Shown here piece after piece: positions 9,601 through 18,074 of a stretch of 64,000 bases of DNA. The stretch lies in NCBI GenBank assembly GCA_026936335.1, contig JAPMXV010000008.1:248001-312000 (forward strand), given 5' to 3'. This DNA comes from Mantamonas sphyraenae (lineage: Eukaryota; CRuMs; Mantamonadidae). The position numbers and the translations under genes were made by a program. Each line of letters starts with the position of its first letter. Within the stretch, counting starts at the first letter, position 1. Under the pieces are notes generated by a model that saw only the letters and a program-made list of their open reading frames with translations, was not told the origin of the DNA and made no database searches.

Positions 9601-12093
9601 CTCCTGTGCACGTGCATCAAGCTGCAAGGAGCCGGTGCGAACGAACGACGCAACTACGTCGGACATGCGTCCGTCGTCGCCGTCGACACGGATGCTACAA
9701 CTCCTGGCCATGACTACTCCATCGGAGAGTGCAAGTGACTGCGCGGCGTTGCCTTCTGTGTTCGTGTGGCAGGGAGGCCGCGCAAGCGGCGCCAAGGCTT
9801 GAAACTGTTTCAAGTTGGTGACGCACGTGTAGTCACTCATCATCATTCGCAGTGTATGCTTCAGCTTCGCTGTTGACGCCGCCAGCCCGGGGAAAACAGC
9901 TTTTAGGGCAAGCTCAAGCATGCCGAAATTGTCGATGTGCTCATTGCTCCGCGCCTCTCTCCTGGGCGTCCTGCTGTTGAGGACATCATGGCTCGACACT
10001 GCTTCCGGGGGGTCTTCTGTGACCATCATGTGGTCGTCTTTTGACTCTGTTGCCTCTTGCGTACCTGCTTCTTCTTCCTGACTCGAGGAAATCGCTCTCG
10101 CTCTCGCTCCACGGCCATGTAGCTCGTTGCTGGCAACGGAAAACACGGCTGCAAACGCATCTTCCTTGAAGGGGGGGCCATCAACACACATTCCATCGAT
10201 TCCGAGGGCCTGCGCCAGCTTCTGGACCTGCTCGACAAAGGCGAGAATAGAATGGGCACGCTCCTCGTCGCTCGCGCGACGCGTCCCGGCGGTTGTGGGA
10301 TCCAACGTCGATGCTTGTACTTTTGGGTGAACAATCGCGGTAACGGCGTTGCGCAACGACCACTGCGTGCCGTTGTGCAGGGCCTCAATCGTGTTCACAA
10401 TTTTCTGCCGGTGGTACTTGAGCAAACCAGTAGGTGCACGCTGAGGCAAGAGGCCACCATGCCCTCCCAGCAGCGCGTACGTGAAGAATCGCTCGTTGTT
10501 GCCCTGCTTGTCGAATTGGTAGGCAAGAAGCTGGGCCTCGTTTTGCTGGTACGCCTCCCACGTAGCCACATGAGTTGCACACGTTTCTCTTCCGCTCGCA
10601 TATAGCAGTTCAATGTCTGCACCCACAAGCAAGGCACCGGCAGCGTACTCGATTGCGCACAGATTGACATCCACACACGGCACGATATGCACTTCGTCCC
10701 CACCCCGCCTCCAAATGAGGGTCCCTCCGTTCTCCTTCTCAACTCCGTCCTCCCTGGAGATCGCCTCGTACAGAACGCCCAGTCTCTCCCTGTGCATCAT
10801 CCTGTTGGCGTGCTGCTCCAGCTCTGCCAGCACTTGCGGGTGGTGTTTGCCCAGCTTCAGCAAGAGCTCCAAGCATTGCGGCAGCTTGTCCCGCCGCTCG
10901 CCTGTTGCAACATCATCAAACACCTTGCACTCTGCGTTTGTGCAAAATCGATACACCGCTGGTCGTGCGGCTCGCAGGATTTCGGCGAAAGCGACATGCA
11001 TGGCAACGGTGTGGGCCAGTGAGTTGTAACTCCGCACGTGTGCCACATCCTCATGCAGGCTGTTCATGGGAAACGGCACATACGTTGTCATACCATCCTG
11101 TGCAAACTCGCCGAGCAGCTGCAGCGCGTCCATGGCGCTTGAAGGGGAGTGGGTGAACAGCGTGTCGGTGGCCGTCACTAGCACGATCCGTGTCACACCA
11201 GACAGCTCCAACGGCTTGGGCGTGGGGAGTGGGACGTGCACACCAGACACGCTGTACGGCTTTGGCCTCGGAGGCGGGGTTGCTGGCTCGGTGTCCATCG
11301 TTACGGACGCCTCCTCGCGCCACGGCCGCGCGTGGTAGCACGGTGAGACACACGTCCCTGCCCCAATCGTGCGAAGCGCATAGCTGTCACCAAAGTAGCT
11401 GGCGATGAGCGCACACACGTGGCGGGTACTGAGGGAGGGGTTCTTGTGGATTCGGACACATGTGCAGCTGTGTCCCACTGCGGTGGTTGAAACAGAAACC
11501 TGGATGACCAGTTGGTACCGTTCGAATGCATACACACGATGGTTGAATACAATCACCGCCTTCATCAGCTTGCTCAACGCAAGCAAGGCAAGCCTGGTCT
11601 TTGCGCGCCTAGTCCGTACCCTATCTCTGAGGAACGGCCATACACAGGCCAGGAACGTGTACCGTGCATTCCTGCCCCTTCTGACGAGTGTGGGGTTAGC
11701 GGCGCACCTGCTGGAGCTCAGGTGATGGAGAACAGCCATTGCGTCTGGCATGGCCTTTCTCGCTCGTTTGAACTTATCGGGTCCCTTCTCTGCCGCTGGT
11801 TCGTGGTGTTGCAGATGGCAAAGTCGCTTGTACAGTTCTCTTGCATGGCGTCCTCGTATGTCATCGAGGAACGGCTCCACGGTCTTCTGGTTGCGTTTGC
11901 GTTTGGAAACAACCCACGCCGTATCTTTTTCTTCCTCCAATTCCATGGTGTGCTTGTCCTGTACACCACTGGTTGAGGAGAAGTCTGCGTGTGTGTCTGT
12001 GTATGTGTGAAGGTCGCCGTCAGTCACCACTGTGCCCATGCTGTTCTTGCTGACCCTTTCCCACGCCAGTTTCCGTCTGCTCTGCTGTGCCAT
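6607..12093 (-). CDS. giant Fanzor-like (eukaryotic TnpB/IS605) RNA-guided nuclease candidate
   Basis: An uninterrupted 1,828-codon frame whose last 277 residues carry the RuvC signature of Fanzor/TnpB proteins. In order: RuvC-I VVVGIDPNVDN (Asp about 1559), a basic helical stretch with two Ser runs, VLAFGNGRFSARVP, then TREAYTSALCRECG, where Glu about 1743 sits just before the zinc site, as in Fanzors. The zinc Cys pairs are at about 1750/1753 and 1776/1779. RuvC-III is HKDIDAAVAIA (Asp about 1787). All three acidic residues are present. Known Fanzors are roughly 500-1,000 residues. Here about 1,500 residues precede RuvC, including a helical block, a very acidic Glu/Gln run (plus 8520-8760) and much sequence I cannot assign. 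The family cuts DNA guided by a noncoding RNA, usually within transposons. I see no terminal inverted repeats. The ATG at 12093 may be intronic (see 12106-12445). Confidence 0.82.
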   Translation of the reverse strand: MAQQSRRKLAWERVSKNSMGTVVTDGDLHTYTDTHADFSSTSGVQDKHTMELEEEKDTAWVVSKRKRNQKTVEPFLDDIRGRHARELYKRLCHLQHHEPAAEKGPDKFKRARKAMPDAMAVLHHLSSSRCAANPTLVRRGRNARYTFLACVWPFLRDRVRTRRAKTRLALLALSKLMKAVIVFNHRVYAFERYQLVIQVSVSTTAVGHSCTCVRIHKNPSLSTRHVCALIASYFGDSYALRTIGAGTCVSPCYHARPWREEASVTMDTEPATPPPRPKPYSVSGVHVPLPTPKPLELSGVTRIVLVTATDTLFTHSPSSAMDALQLLGEFAQDGMTTYVPFPMNSLHEDVAHVRSYNSLAHTVAMHVAFAEILRAARPAVYRFCTNAECKVFDDVATGERRDKLPQCLELLLKLGKHHPQVLAELEQHANRMMHRERLGVLYEAISREDGVEKENGGTLIWRRGGDEVHIVPCVDVNLCAIEYAAGALLVGADIELLYASGRETCATHVATWEAYQQNEAQLLAYQFDKQGNNERFFTYALLGGHGGLLPQRAPTGLLKYHRQKIVNTIEALHNGTQWSLRNAVTAIVHPKVQASTLDPTTAGTRRASDEERAHSILAFVEQVQKLAQALGIDGMCVDGPPFKEDAFAAVFSVASNELHGRGARARAISSSQEEEAGTQEATESKDDHMMVTEDPPEAVSSHDVLNSRTPRREARSNEHIDNFGMLELALKAVFPGLAASTAKLKHTLRMMMSDYTCVTNLKQFQALAPLARPPCHTNTEGNAAQSLALSDGVVMARSCSIRVDGDDGRMSDVVASFVRTGSLQLDARAQEILDEAVAKQKLLKDKIDQAKGEAKIFKSREALEKDVEQLRKVLQDQGAGDADQVCDAMLAAGDCLKGELARRLCKKSVCFVKQKLNEDDYVAIEASKAEEESLYGSLGQEVGSMFASGISEEDTLATMYGDKGGRGAGGVERHMGTFGKPTTVSRGTISNCTSAQMDKDMLQQVCDVLGDEHSKYVDAREKLYEQIQAFVNGDFVDLSNEEQCEQLRTMLGTDSSSKAQNQLRLDWALATRSWGSCVRRMVKAKTGVGMSKKLMDLACSYVVGVNIGTWRKKILEQEEEEQQEEEEQEAIDDGLFEEDEEDGAQSDAEEEVQVQEKQSDDELYEDDEESAEQEEEEQEEEEQEVGKEKELDWREALQPLREQLLPLMQNSPLARKAKSKDKDDMVLRIVAYVRLLQLERRVTRVRRALVPRPHATARCVTSISGYILKGKLCAVAYKLLNQMRSRDNREVDEEMRTAAEAIIRNLNWDGTGSQTVTERKWAPKLNQLIVQHPQVLNAAARTAMERIVSTNHVGMKRGKQAQQQFNHNLVNGISMLVLPGLWTADAQPERRGQGVRVGGHRGTQLYQTVYSSPVLSSGARRRLGGATGCVATTSVEEKLRVACLRLGCTAENNKKKVKETLNFYHVQGIVSLYCQAYQDQDKAMEKLGQWFLHSGVDEVQSAAGKRKLLNYVRRTCIPGVNGEPNARHTGELYESDKQVARTQGGMPLLSPGRVVVGIDPNVDNCTAVAMFYHQAMTAKVVNGDIHVQAGVYFPLPTPSYRNLKRGSRLQNHQRAISLAATRAARSRTEVSSSSSSSSTCRRTLRSSARSSSSSTPTLKALNKAKREEFAKPDTNLVDAHHYEHRKLRNKYLAGISASISDIDRLCQQRSVLAFGNGRFSARVPLADVKRHLSRTHTVVVTREAYTSALCRECGHQVTLSPKSYTRRGCSRRWWDCTHCLRWAQHKDIDAAVAIATLLVLAISGVDRATHTKLSSRRWRKQRAELRKQ

Positions 12094-12105
12094 TTCGCAA
12101 CTTAC

Positions 12106-12445
12106 CCACTCCCGGCGATGAGGATGATGAGGATGATGATGAGGATGATGAGGATGATGAGGATGATGATGATGTGTCCCGAGAGCGAACTACTTTGGGC
12201 CGCGTAGTCATCCCACCCATCGCCACGCGCTGTCGTTTGACACCCTCGCGCTTCTCCGCGAATTTCCGTTTGCGACGTTCCCATGCCTGCTGCGCCCGGC
12301 GCTGCCTACGGTTCGGGCGAGGGTCCTGCGTGCCAGTTGGATTCAAATGGGCTTCTTCATCCCATACGTCGTCGTCATCTGGAGACATCTGACCACCGTG
12401 AACTGTGACAAGGACAGCCAGGAGCAGCAACAACAGGCGTAGCAT
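12106..12445 (-). CDS. possible 5' exon of the Fanzor-like gene, or separate small ORF
   Basis: Open frame starting MLRLLLLLLAVLVTVHGGQ (signal-peptide-like) with a second Met at 12388 (MSPDDDD). It then has a strongly basic stretch (NRRQRRAQQAWERRKRKF) and a Ser run made of TCA/TCC codons. At 12105 a consensus donor GTAAGT follows GGAGTGG in phase 1. Acceptors at plus 11997 (ACACAG) and 11985 (ACGCAG) enter the Fanzor-like frame in the matching phase, so the frame may be its first exon. If translation starts at 12388, the exon would give a nuclear-localisation-like N-terminus. Unspliced, the frame would run on to 12020 as a 141-residue protein overlapping the downstream ORF. Both readings are inference. 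Confidence 0.4.
12118..12174. repeat. GAT/GAG trinucleotide microsatellite
   Basis: Imperfect run of GATGAG and GATGAT units, 57 bases. On the minus strand it is read as a polyserine tract in the candidate exon at 12106-12445. Confidence 0.9.
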
Positions 12446-12937
12446 TTTCGATGCCTGGTCGGGCGCACCGGGTCATGTAAGCATTTACACACACACGAGC
12501 TTTGTGAATGACCTTGGATTCATTGCAGGCGGAGGCGGTGGCTTGGGGGTTGAGGGGGTGGCAAGGGCATCACACCTGCTTGTCGTCCCACCTCGTCCAC
12601 ACGATGGATTGTTCGCATGGATTGTTTGTTACCATTGTGTGGATGACTTTGGGTAGCTTCATTCAGTGCGCATGAAAACCGAGGGGGGTGGGAAGGATTG
12701 GCGGTTGGAGCACAGCCATGAGCACACGCCCAACCGCTCGGGTGTGAACATCTCCATGATCACAAAGAACCCACAGATGAGTGAGATCATGCCTCGGTGA
12801 ACATTCTATGTGTTTCTGGGCGTTGTTCTCGGTGGTGGAGCCACGTTCACGCTCAATTGCAACCAACGGAACGATGTGAGAGGTGCGTGGCATGGATTTC
12901 AAAGAGGAGACATCTCCATTTGCGTCTTTCTGTCAGT
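12446..12937. other. 492-base intergenic stretch, no gene seen
   Basis: This lies upstream of the candidate Fanzor 5' exon and downstream of the RasGAP stop. Open frames here are short and have no recognisable motif. It holds a G-rich patch (near 12530-12560) and nothing else I can support. As the presumed promoter side of the Fanzor-like gene it is also where a left transposon end would be expected; I see no copy of the 6467-6546 repeat here. Confidence 0.6.
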
Positions 12938-14359
12938 TCACCACCAGCTGCTGCTCTTGCTCTTGGTTTCCCCTTGCTCCTGCAACTTGGCTTGCTCTGC
13001 TTGCTGTTGCGCAGACGCTGCAGCAGCGGCAGCAGCCGCATCGACGCTGGCGCGGTTTTTGGCGGCCTCGGCTTGCACAAGAGCGGCCTCAAGCCCTTCT
13101 TCGAGCTCGCGGTTGGAGCGTTTCAGATCGTTGTTGGCCTCCTCGAGGCGTTTCATCTGGCGGGTCTGCAGTCGGAGCTGCTCCTGCATCCGCAGCATGT
13201 CTTCCTTGACCTCGGATGCCGAGTACACTTTCTTCAGCATCAGCTCCTGCTGCGCCATGCGAGTCTCCTCTTCGTTGTGCTGTGCCTGTTGCACCAACTC
13301 GTTGTTCTTCCTCTCCGTCTCTTCCAGCTGCTCGCTGAGGTTCTTCACACGGCCCTCGTACATCGTGCGCACATCTTCCACCTGCTTCTTGGTTGTCTCC
13401 AGGTTCTCTTGCAGCTTCGCCTGCGTCTCCTGCTGTGTTTGCATGCTTTGCCTCCATTCCGCCTCGTTCGTCTGCATCGACTCTTGCAGTGCAGCCACCT
13501 GCCCTTCCAGTTTGCGCACGCGCTGCTCCAAATGCGTCTTGGTGCTCTGAAGCTCTTCCACCTCCTTTCTCAGCCTCAGATTCTCCTGCGCCAGCTTCTC
13601 CAGGTCCATCTCCTGGCCGCCGCTGCTGCCAAGCGATCCACCACTGCTTCGCCGACCGTTCTCCTCACCTTCTGCGCCGTCTCCTGCCTGCTTTCCTGCT
13701 CCACTCGCTTCATCGCTGGTGCCACTGCCGCTGTTGTTGTTGTGGAGCGGAAGCTTGAACAGTTCGGTGCTCACGCCCATCCCTGAGTCGATGCTTGCCA
13801 GGACCAGGCTCAGCCTGTTCTTCAACTTTCGATTCTCCTCGTCCAGCATTGTCAGACGTCCATGCAGACGCTGTTCACGTGCGTTCCCTCCTGCACGGCT
13901 GCCGCTGCTGCTGCTGCTGCCACGCTGCTGCAACGCGCGTGCCTGTTGTTCGATCTGAGTGCGCATCTGCTCCAGCTCCTGTTTCTGTGCCTCGTACACA
14001 CTGTTTGACTGCTCTCGCAGCTCTTCGTTCTCGTTGAAGAGCAGCTGACACGTGCTCACCAGATGGTCGACCAGATGCTTCATCGCGTCGTAGTTGTCCC
14101 GGAACGCCTTGCTGGCCTCTTCCAGGATGTCGTTTACGCTAAAAGTGGACGCAGACGACTTGACCTTGGGCCTCACCATGCTCTCCTCCACCTCCTTCAA
14201 CTTCTCTTGCATGGACCCGTCCTTGCGACTCGCCTCACGCATCGCACGACGCTTCTCCACCGCTGCCAGCATCTCTTCTTCTGTCTGCGGGTTGTCTTCA
14301 CTCTGCGATACAACCACTTCCTCCATCACCGCATCAGCCTGCACCGGCTGTGTTTCCTC

Positions 14360-14395
<36 letters not shown>

Positions 14396-16577
14396 TGATG
14401 CATCTGCGGTCTCATCCTCGTTGACCTGCAGCTTCTCCCCCGTGTGGTGGCTGCCGGTCATCGTCTTTACCTCCTCCCGGCTGGATGCGCTCTTGAGATT
14501 CTCCACAAAGAGTACCAGCGAGCGCTTCTTGGGAATGCCCGCGGTGGGCGCCTTGGCCAACTTGCGCCTGCGCTCCTGGGCCTCCATCAGAGTCTCGTGA
14601 GCAGACACGGGGATGCTGGCTGCCTTGACAACCTGCGCCGTTGCAAGCTCTTGCAGGGTCTGGTCAAACATGGTGGTACCCAGAAGGCTCTTGGGCACCT
14701 CCTGCCGCTTGCGCCTGAGGAATGCCTCCTTCTCGCCCTCCAAGGGCAGTTCGTCGCGCAGCAGTTTCATCAGCTCGTGGCGACGTTCGTTGTCCGCGTG
14801 CAGCGACTGCTGGCTGCGCTCCAGCTGCATGCGCATCATCTTGGCCGACGCCGTGAAAAAGTTGCGGCACTTGTAGATCATCTGCTCGCTCTCTGCAATC
14901 AGGCTCTGGCGCATGTCTTGGCGGATGGTGTCCAGATCCCTGGTTGTGCGGTCGAGTTCCGTCTGCAGCTGGCGCACGTACACGCCATGATCCGCTTTGT
15001 ACTCCTCCAGCTCCTTCTTCACTTTGCTTGTGTCGTCAAACTCGCCCTGCAGCTTGTCCAGCCTCTTTTTCAAGTCCCGGTTGCTTTCACGTTCCTTTTC
15101 CAGCAGATTGCGCAGGGCGTTGATCTCTTCCACCACCAGCTGGCCCTTGGGGCGGCCTACGCTGTCCAGAAACACCTCAAAGTCTTGCAGCATGTACGGT
15201 GCGTTGTTGCGGTCTCCACTGATCTCTTCTGCATGCTCACGGATAAACTCCACCACGCCGGCGCTCTTTTCGGCCAAAAAGTCCACCACTGTCTTGGCGG
15301 ACTCTGTGCGGCAGTTGCGCATCGAGTCCTGCAGCTCCGTCTCTCGCTCCGCGAATGTTTCCCGCGTGTACGTGTCGTAGTCTGGGAAAGGTCTGAGGTT
15401 GCTCTTGTCTGTGTCTTTGCACACGTCCTGCAGCCACTCGCCCATTCGCTCGCTGTTTGCACTCACAAACTCGTTCATCACCGTCAGGAACTTTTCCTTC
15501 TTGCCAAACGGCTTTCCCAGCGCCGTCTGCTGTAGAACCTTGCTCAAAAGCACCAAATTGCGCTGTTGTCGAGCCTCCACGTCCACGCTGAGCTCAAGCA
15601 GGCCGTACTCTTTCGGCGTCGTCAGAGCGGGTCCCAGGAACCGCAGCACCACAAATCCAGACACCAACGCTCGCACGTTGCCCTCGTTGCCCATGTATTG
15701 TTCGCACGCTGACTGGATCGAGTAGCAAAGGCCTCTGTGTTGTGTGCAGCCTGGTGTGTCAGCGACGTATGCTTCGCACAACGACGTCCATTGCATCGCA
15801 GGCTCATTGCACGTGTCTCCTTCCCCCGTCCACGGTTCCCACAAACATCTCCTTCCACTCACCTGATTTGTCGTGGCAATGCAGCCATGGCCTGAGGCGA
15901 CGTCAGCGCGTCAAGCAGCTTGGCCGACCATTCTTTCAGCGCGACAAGGTTGCGTTCGTACTCGTTGCGTGTATCCAGTTTGCTGTGTGTCGTACCGCAT
16001 GTATGGACAACCGTGTCAGTGGCATCCCTACGGACAGACCATTGGGTGCGTGGAGCTATCCTGCGCCGAGCCAGCGCGTGGTTTGTCCGCGCCCTCGGCT
16101 GTCATGGATCCGTGACCCTCCCACTTTTTTCTCCACACAACACACACCGCAGGCCTACCTCTGGTCGATTTCCATGGACATCGAACCCATGCGCGCACTG
16201 CATAGCTCTTTGACAATGGGAGCCACCACCTGCTGCAGGTACTGGAAGGCCACTTGCTTGGAAAACAAGCGCAGCGTGCGCACACCCAGCGACTCGTTGC
16301 GCATGATGGACCCCTTCTGGCTTCCTTTGGCCACAAAATCGGCCTCCAGCAGGTGTCTCACCAGAGCCACCGTGTTGTCGGCTGCGTTTCCAAGATCCAT
16401 CAGGGAGAGAGCCATCGATTGGAATTGGTCGTTCGGGCACAGCGCCGCCACGTACAGCGGCATCTCTTTGCCCACCGAAATCGTCTCAATCAGCGCCAGT
16501 TTCTGCGCTGTGCCCAGCGTGCTGCTGGACGACGCGCTCGCAGACGCGCTCGAACCTGCACCAGACATCGAACTCAT
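12938..16577 (-). CDS. RasGAP-domain protein with long coiled-coil tail
   Basis: GTPase-activating protein for Ras-type GTPases. Three exons with exact phases: 16577-16159, 15982-15863, 15734-12938, giving 1,111 residues. The start MSSMSGAGSS is a short Ser/Ala leader. The RasGAP fold spans about residues 25-280. GSIMRNESLGVRTLRLF carries the predicted arginine finger, followed by FQYLQQVVAPIVKEL. The FLR-type motif VSGFVVLRFLGPALTTP follows, then FGKKEKFLTVMNEFV. The remaining roughly 800 residues are mostly coiled coil with Gln/Glu/Leu heptads, a polyserine run encoded by AGC repeats (14361-14393) and a Gly/Ser-rich break (about 13600-13740). It ends KSKSSSWW. The start is 122 bases from the divergent neighbour. 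Membrane or partner targeting domains seen in other RasGAPs (C2, PH, SH2) are absent. Confidence 0.85.
14361..14393. repeat. CTG trinucleotide run (AGC serine codons on minus)
   Basis: Eleven perfect CTG units on the plus strand, read as consecutive Ser codons (AGC) in the RasGAP protein. Confidence 0.95.
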
Positions 16578-16699
16578 TGTCCTCCTTGTGTTGATGTTGA
16601 TGCGATGCCTGCACTGGCGCCCTGGGGTCCCTTGCCCCCGCCTTTCCCAACTCCTTGGCCCTCCCTCGACCACCCCATTCCCTGTTTTCACGCTGCCGC

Positions 16700-18031
16700 A
16701 TGTCCAACAGTACGTTGACCGCCCTGCCACATCCCTCGTGCCCACTTGCTCCGTTTTTTGTTTGTATCCCCCCACCATCATGCCATCACTGCTGGACCTC
16801 CTCCTTCCTGTCTCGCTCACACTTGTGTGTGTTTTCTGTGCGCCCTGGATTCTTCAGCTGTCGAAAAGCTTCTGGCCTCGCTGCCTCAGCAGGAGCTGGA
16901 TCGCTTCCAAGCCGACCAGCAGGCCTGGGTGGATGCCGAGTTGAAGAAACAACAGGCCGAACACGACGAACAGATGCGTCGCCAGCGTCTACGCCATGAA
17001 AACGAAGTGGCCGACCTCCAACGCAGGCTCGAAGAGGCCGAGATTGCCGCCAAGGTGGCCCGCAAGGACAAAGAGGCAGTTCTCTATGACATCACCTCCT
17101 ACCAGCATCTCCTGTGGATGCTTGAGAAACAGGTGGACGATTATGTCCGCAAGAACACAGGTGAGGGGTCAACGTTGAGCCACTGTCGTCCCACCACTCT
17201 CGCTGGTGGGCATCCCCCCAGGTTTCCCCTGACACCCGTTCCCCACCTGCAGAGCTGACGCAGACCGCACACCATGCCGTCGCATTCTTCTTTGCCACTG
17301 CCTGCCTTCAACTTCATCGCTTCCTGTCTCTCGATGCTGCTGTTGTCTCCGAGCTGGCCGCCGCGGCCGCTGCTCGCTCGCAAAACAGCACTGCCTTTGA
17401 TGAGCCCTTTTCCTTTGGCCTCTTTCTTGACCAGATTGCTGCTGGAGAGGACAACAAAGACCTCGACGTCTCTGTTCGCATCCTCCACGCAATCCTTAGC
17501 GACACAGAGGTGAGTTTTGTGTGTGAGCCGGTGTAGATGTGCCGTTGTCACGCTCACACGCAGTCCAACACCACCGCGATGCAGATGAACGCCCTACGTA
17601 CCCACGACAACCCCACAGCCCAACTCTTTCAGTTCCAGATTGCGCAGCTGCTGGCAGACAACATAGACGCTCACAAGAGCATCGTGGACATGTTTCCGCT
17701 CAAAAGCGATGCTCTTGACACCCTCTCAACCCTCGACGACAAAGACACCTCTGCAAGCGACGCCAAACAGGAAAACGCCGAAGAGCTGTATGGCAAGACG
17801 CTGTCTGCCATGGCCGAGGTCCAGGGCGATCTGGAAACTGCCCTGAAGAACGAACAGCTCATGCGTTCCGACATCTCTGTGCTCATGTCCTCCATGCAAG
17901 AGCGCCTCGGCCTGCCTCAGACGGGCCAGCCCTCTCAAGACCTTGTCCTTCGCTTCTTTGCCTTTCACGACTCTCTCCAACACAACCAAAAACAACAACC
18001 AGAGCAGCAGCAGGAGGGCGAAAGCGCATGA
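16700..18031 (+). CDS. coiled-coil protein of unknown function, 345 aa
   Basis: I do not recognise this family. Four exons with matching phases: 16700-16709, 16858-17160, 17253-17509, 17564-18031. The first exon is only ten bases (ATG TCC AAC A) before a GTACGT donor; joined, the protein begins MSNTVEKLLASLPQQ. Residues about 20-90 form a charged coiled coil (Gln/Glu/Arg/Lys). A mixed region with an Ala run follows (LAAAAAARSQ), then a second helical half, and the end is Gln-rich (KQQPEQQQEGESA). No catalytic motif, signal peptide or membrane segment is visible. It lies between the RasGAP (divergent, 122 bases) and the giant RasGEF (convergent, 43 bases). A shared role with them is possible but has no direct support. 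Confidence 0.7.
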
Positions 18032-18074
18032 CCAAGTGTTCACCGACTGTTCATTGCACACCGCATCATCATTC

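Noticed and set aside
6607-12093. Bacterial contamination or prokaryotic IS605 element as the source of the TnpB-like gene
   Set aside because: It is embedded among intron-bearing eukaryotic genes with matching GC content. The Fanzor-type Glu position and a polyadenylation signal point to a eukaryotic gene.
6460-12940. Terminal inverted repeats or target-site duplications bounding the Fanzor-like gene as a transposon
   Set aside because: The 12-bp repeat at 6467-6546 has no partner near 12.4-12.9 kb, and I found no matching direct repeats by eye. A computed search could still find degenerate ends.
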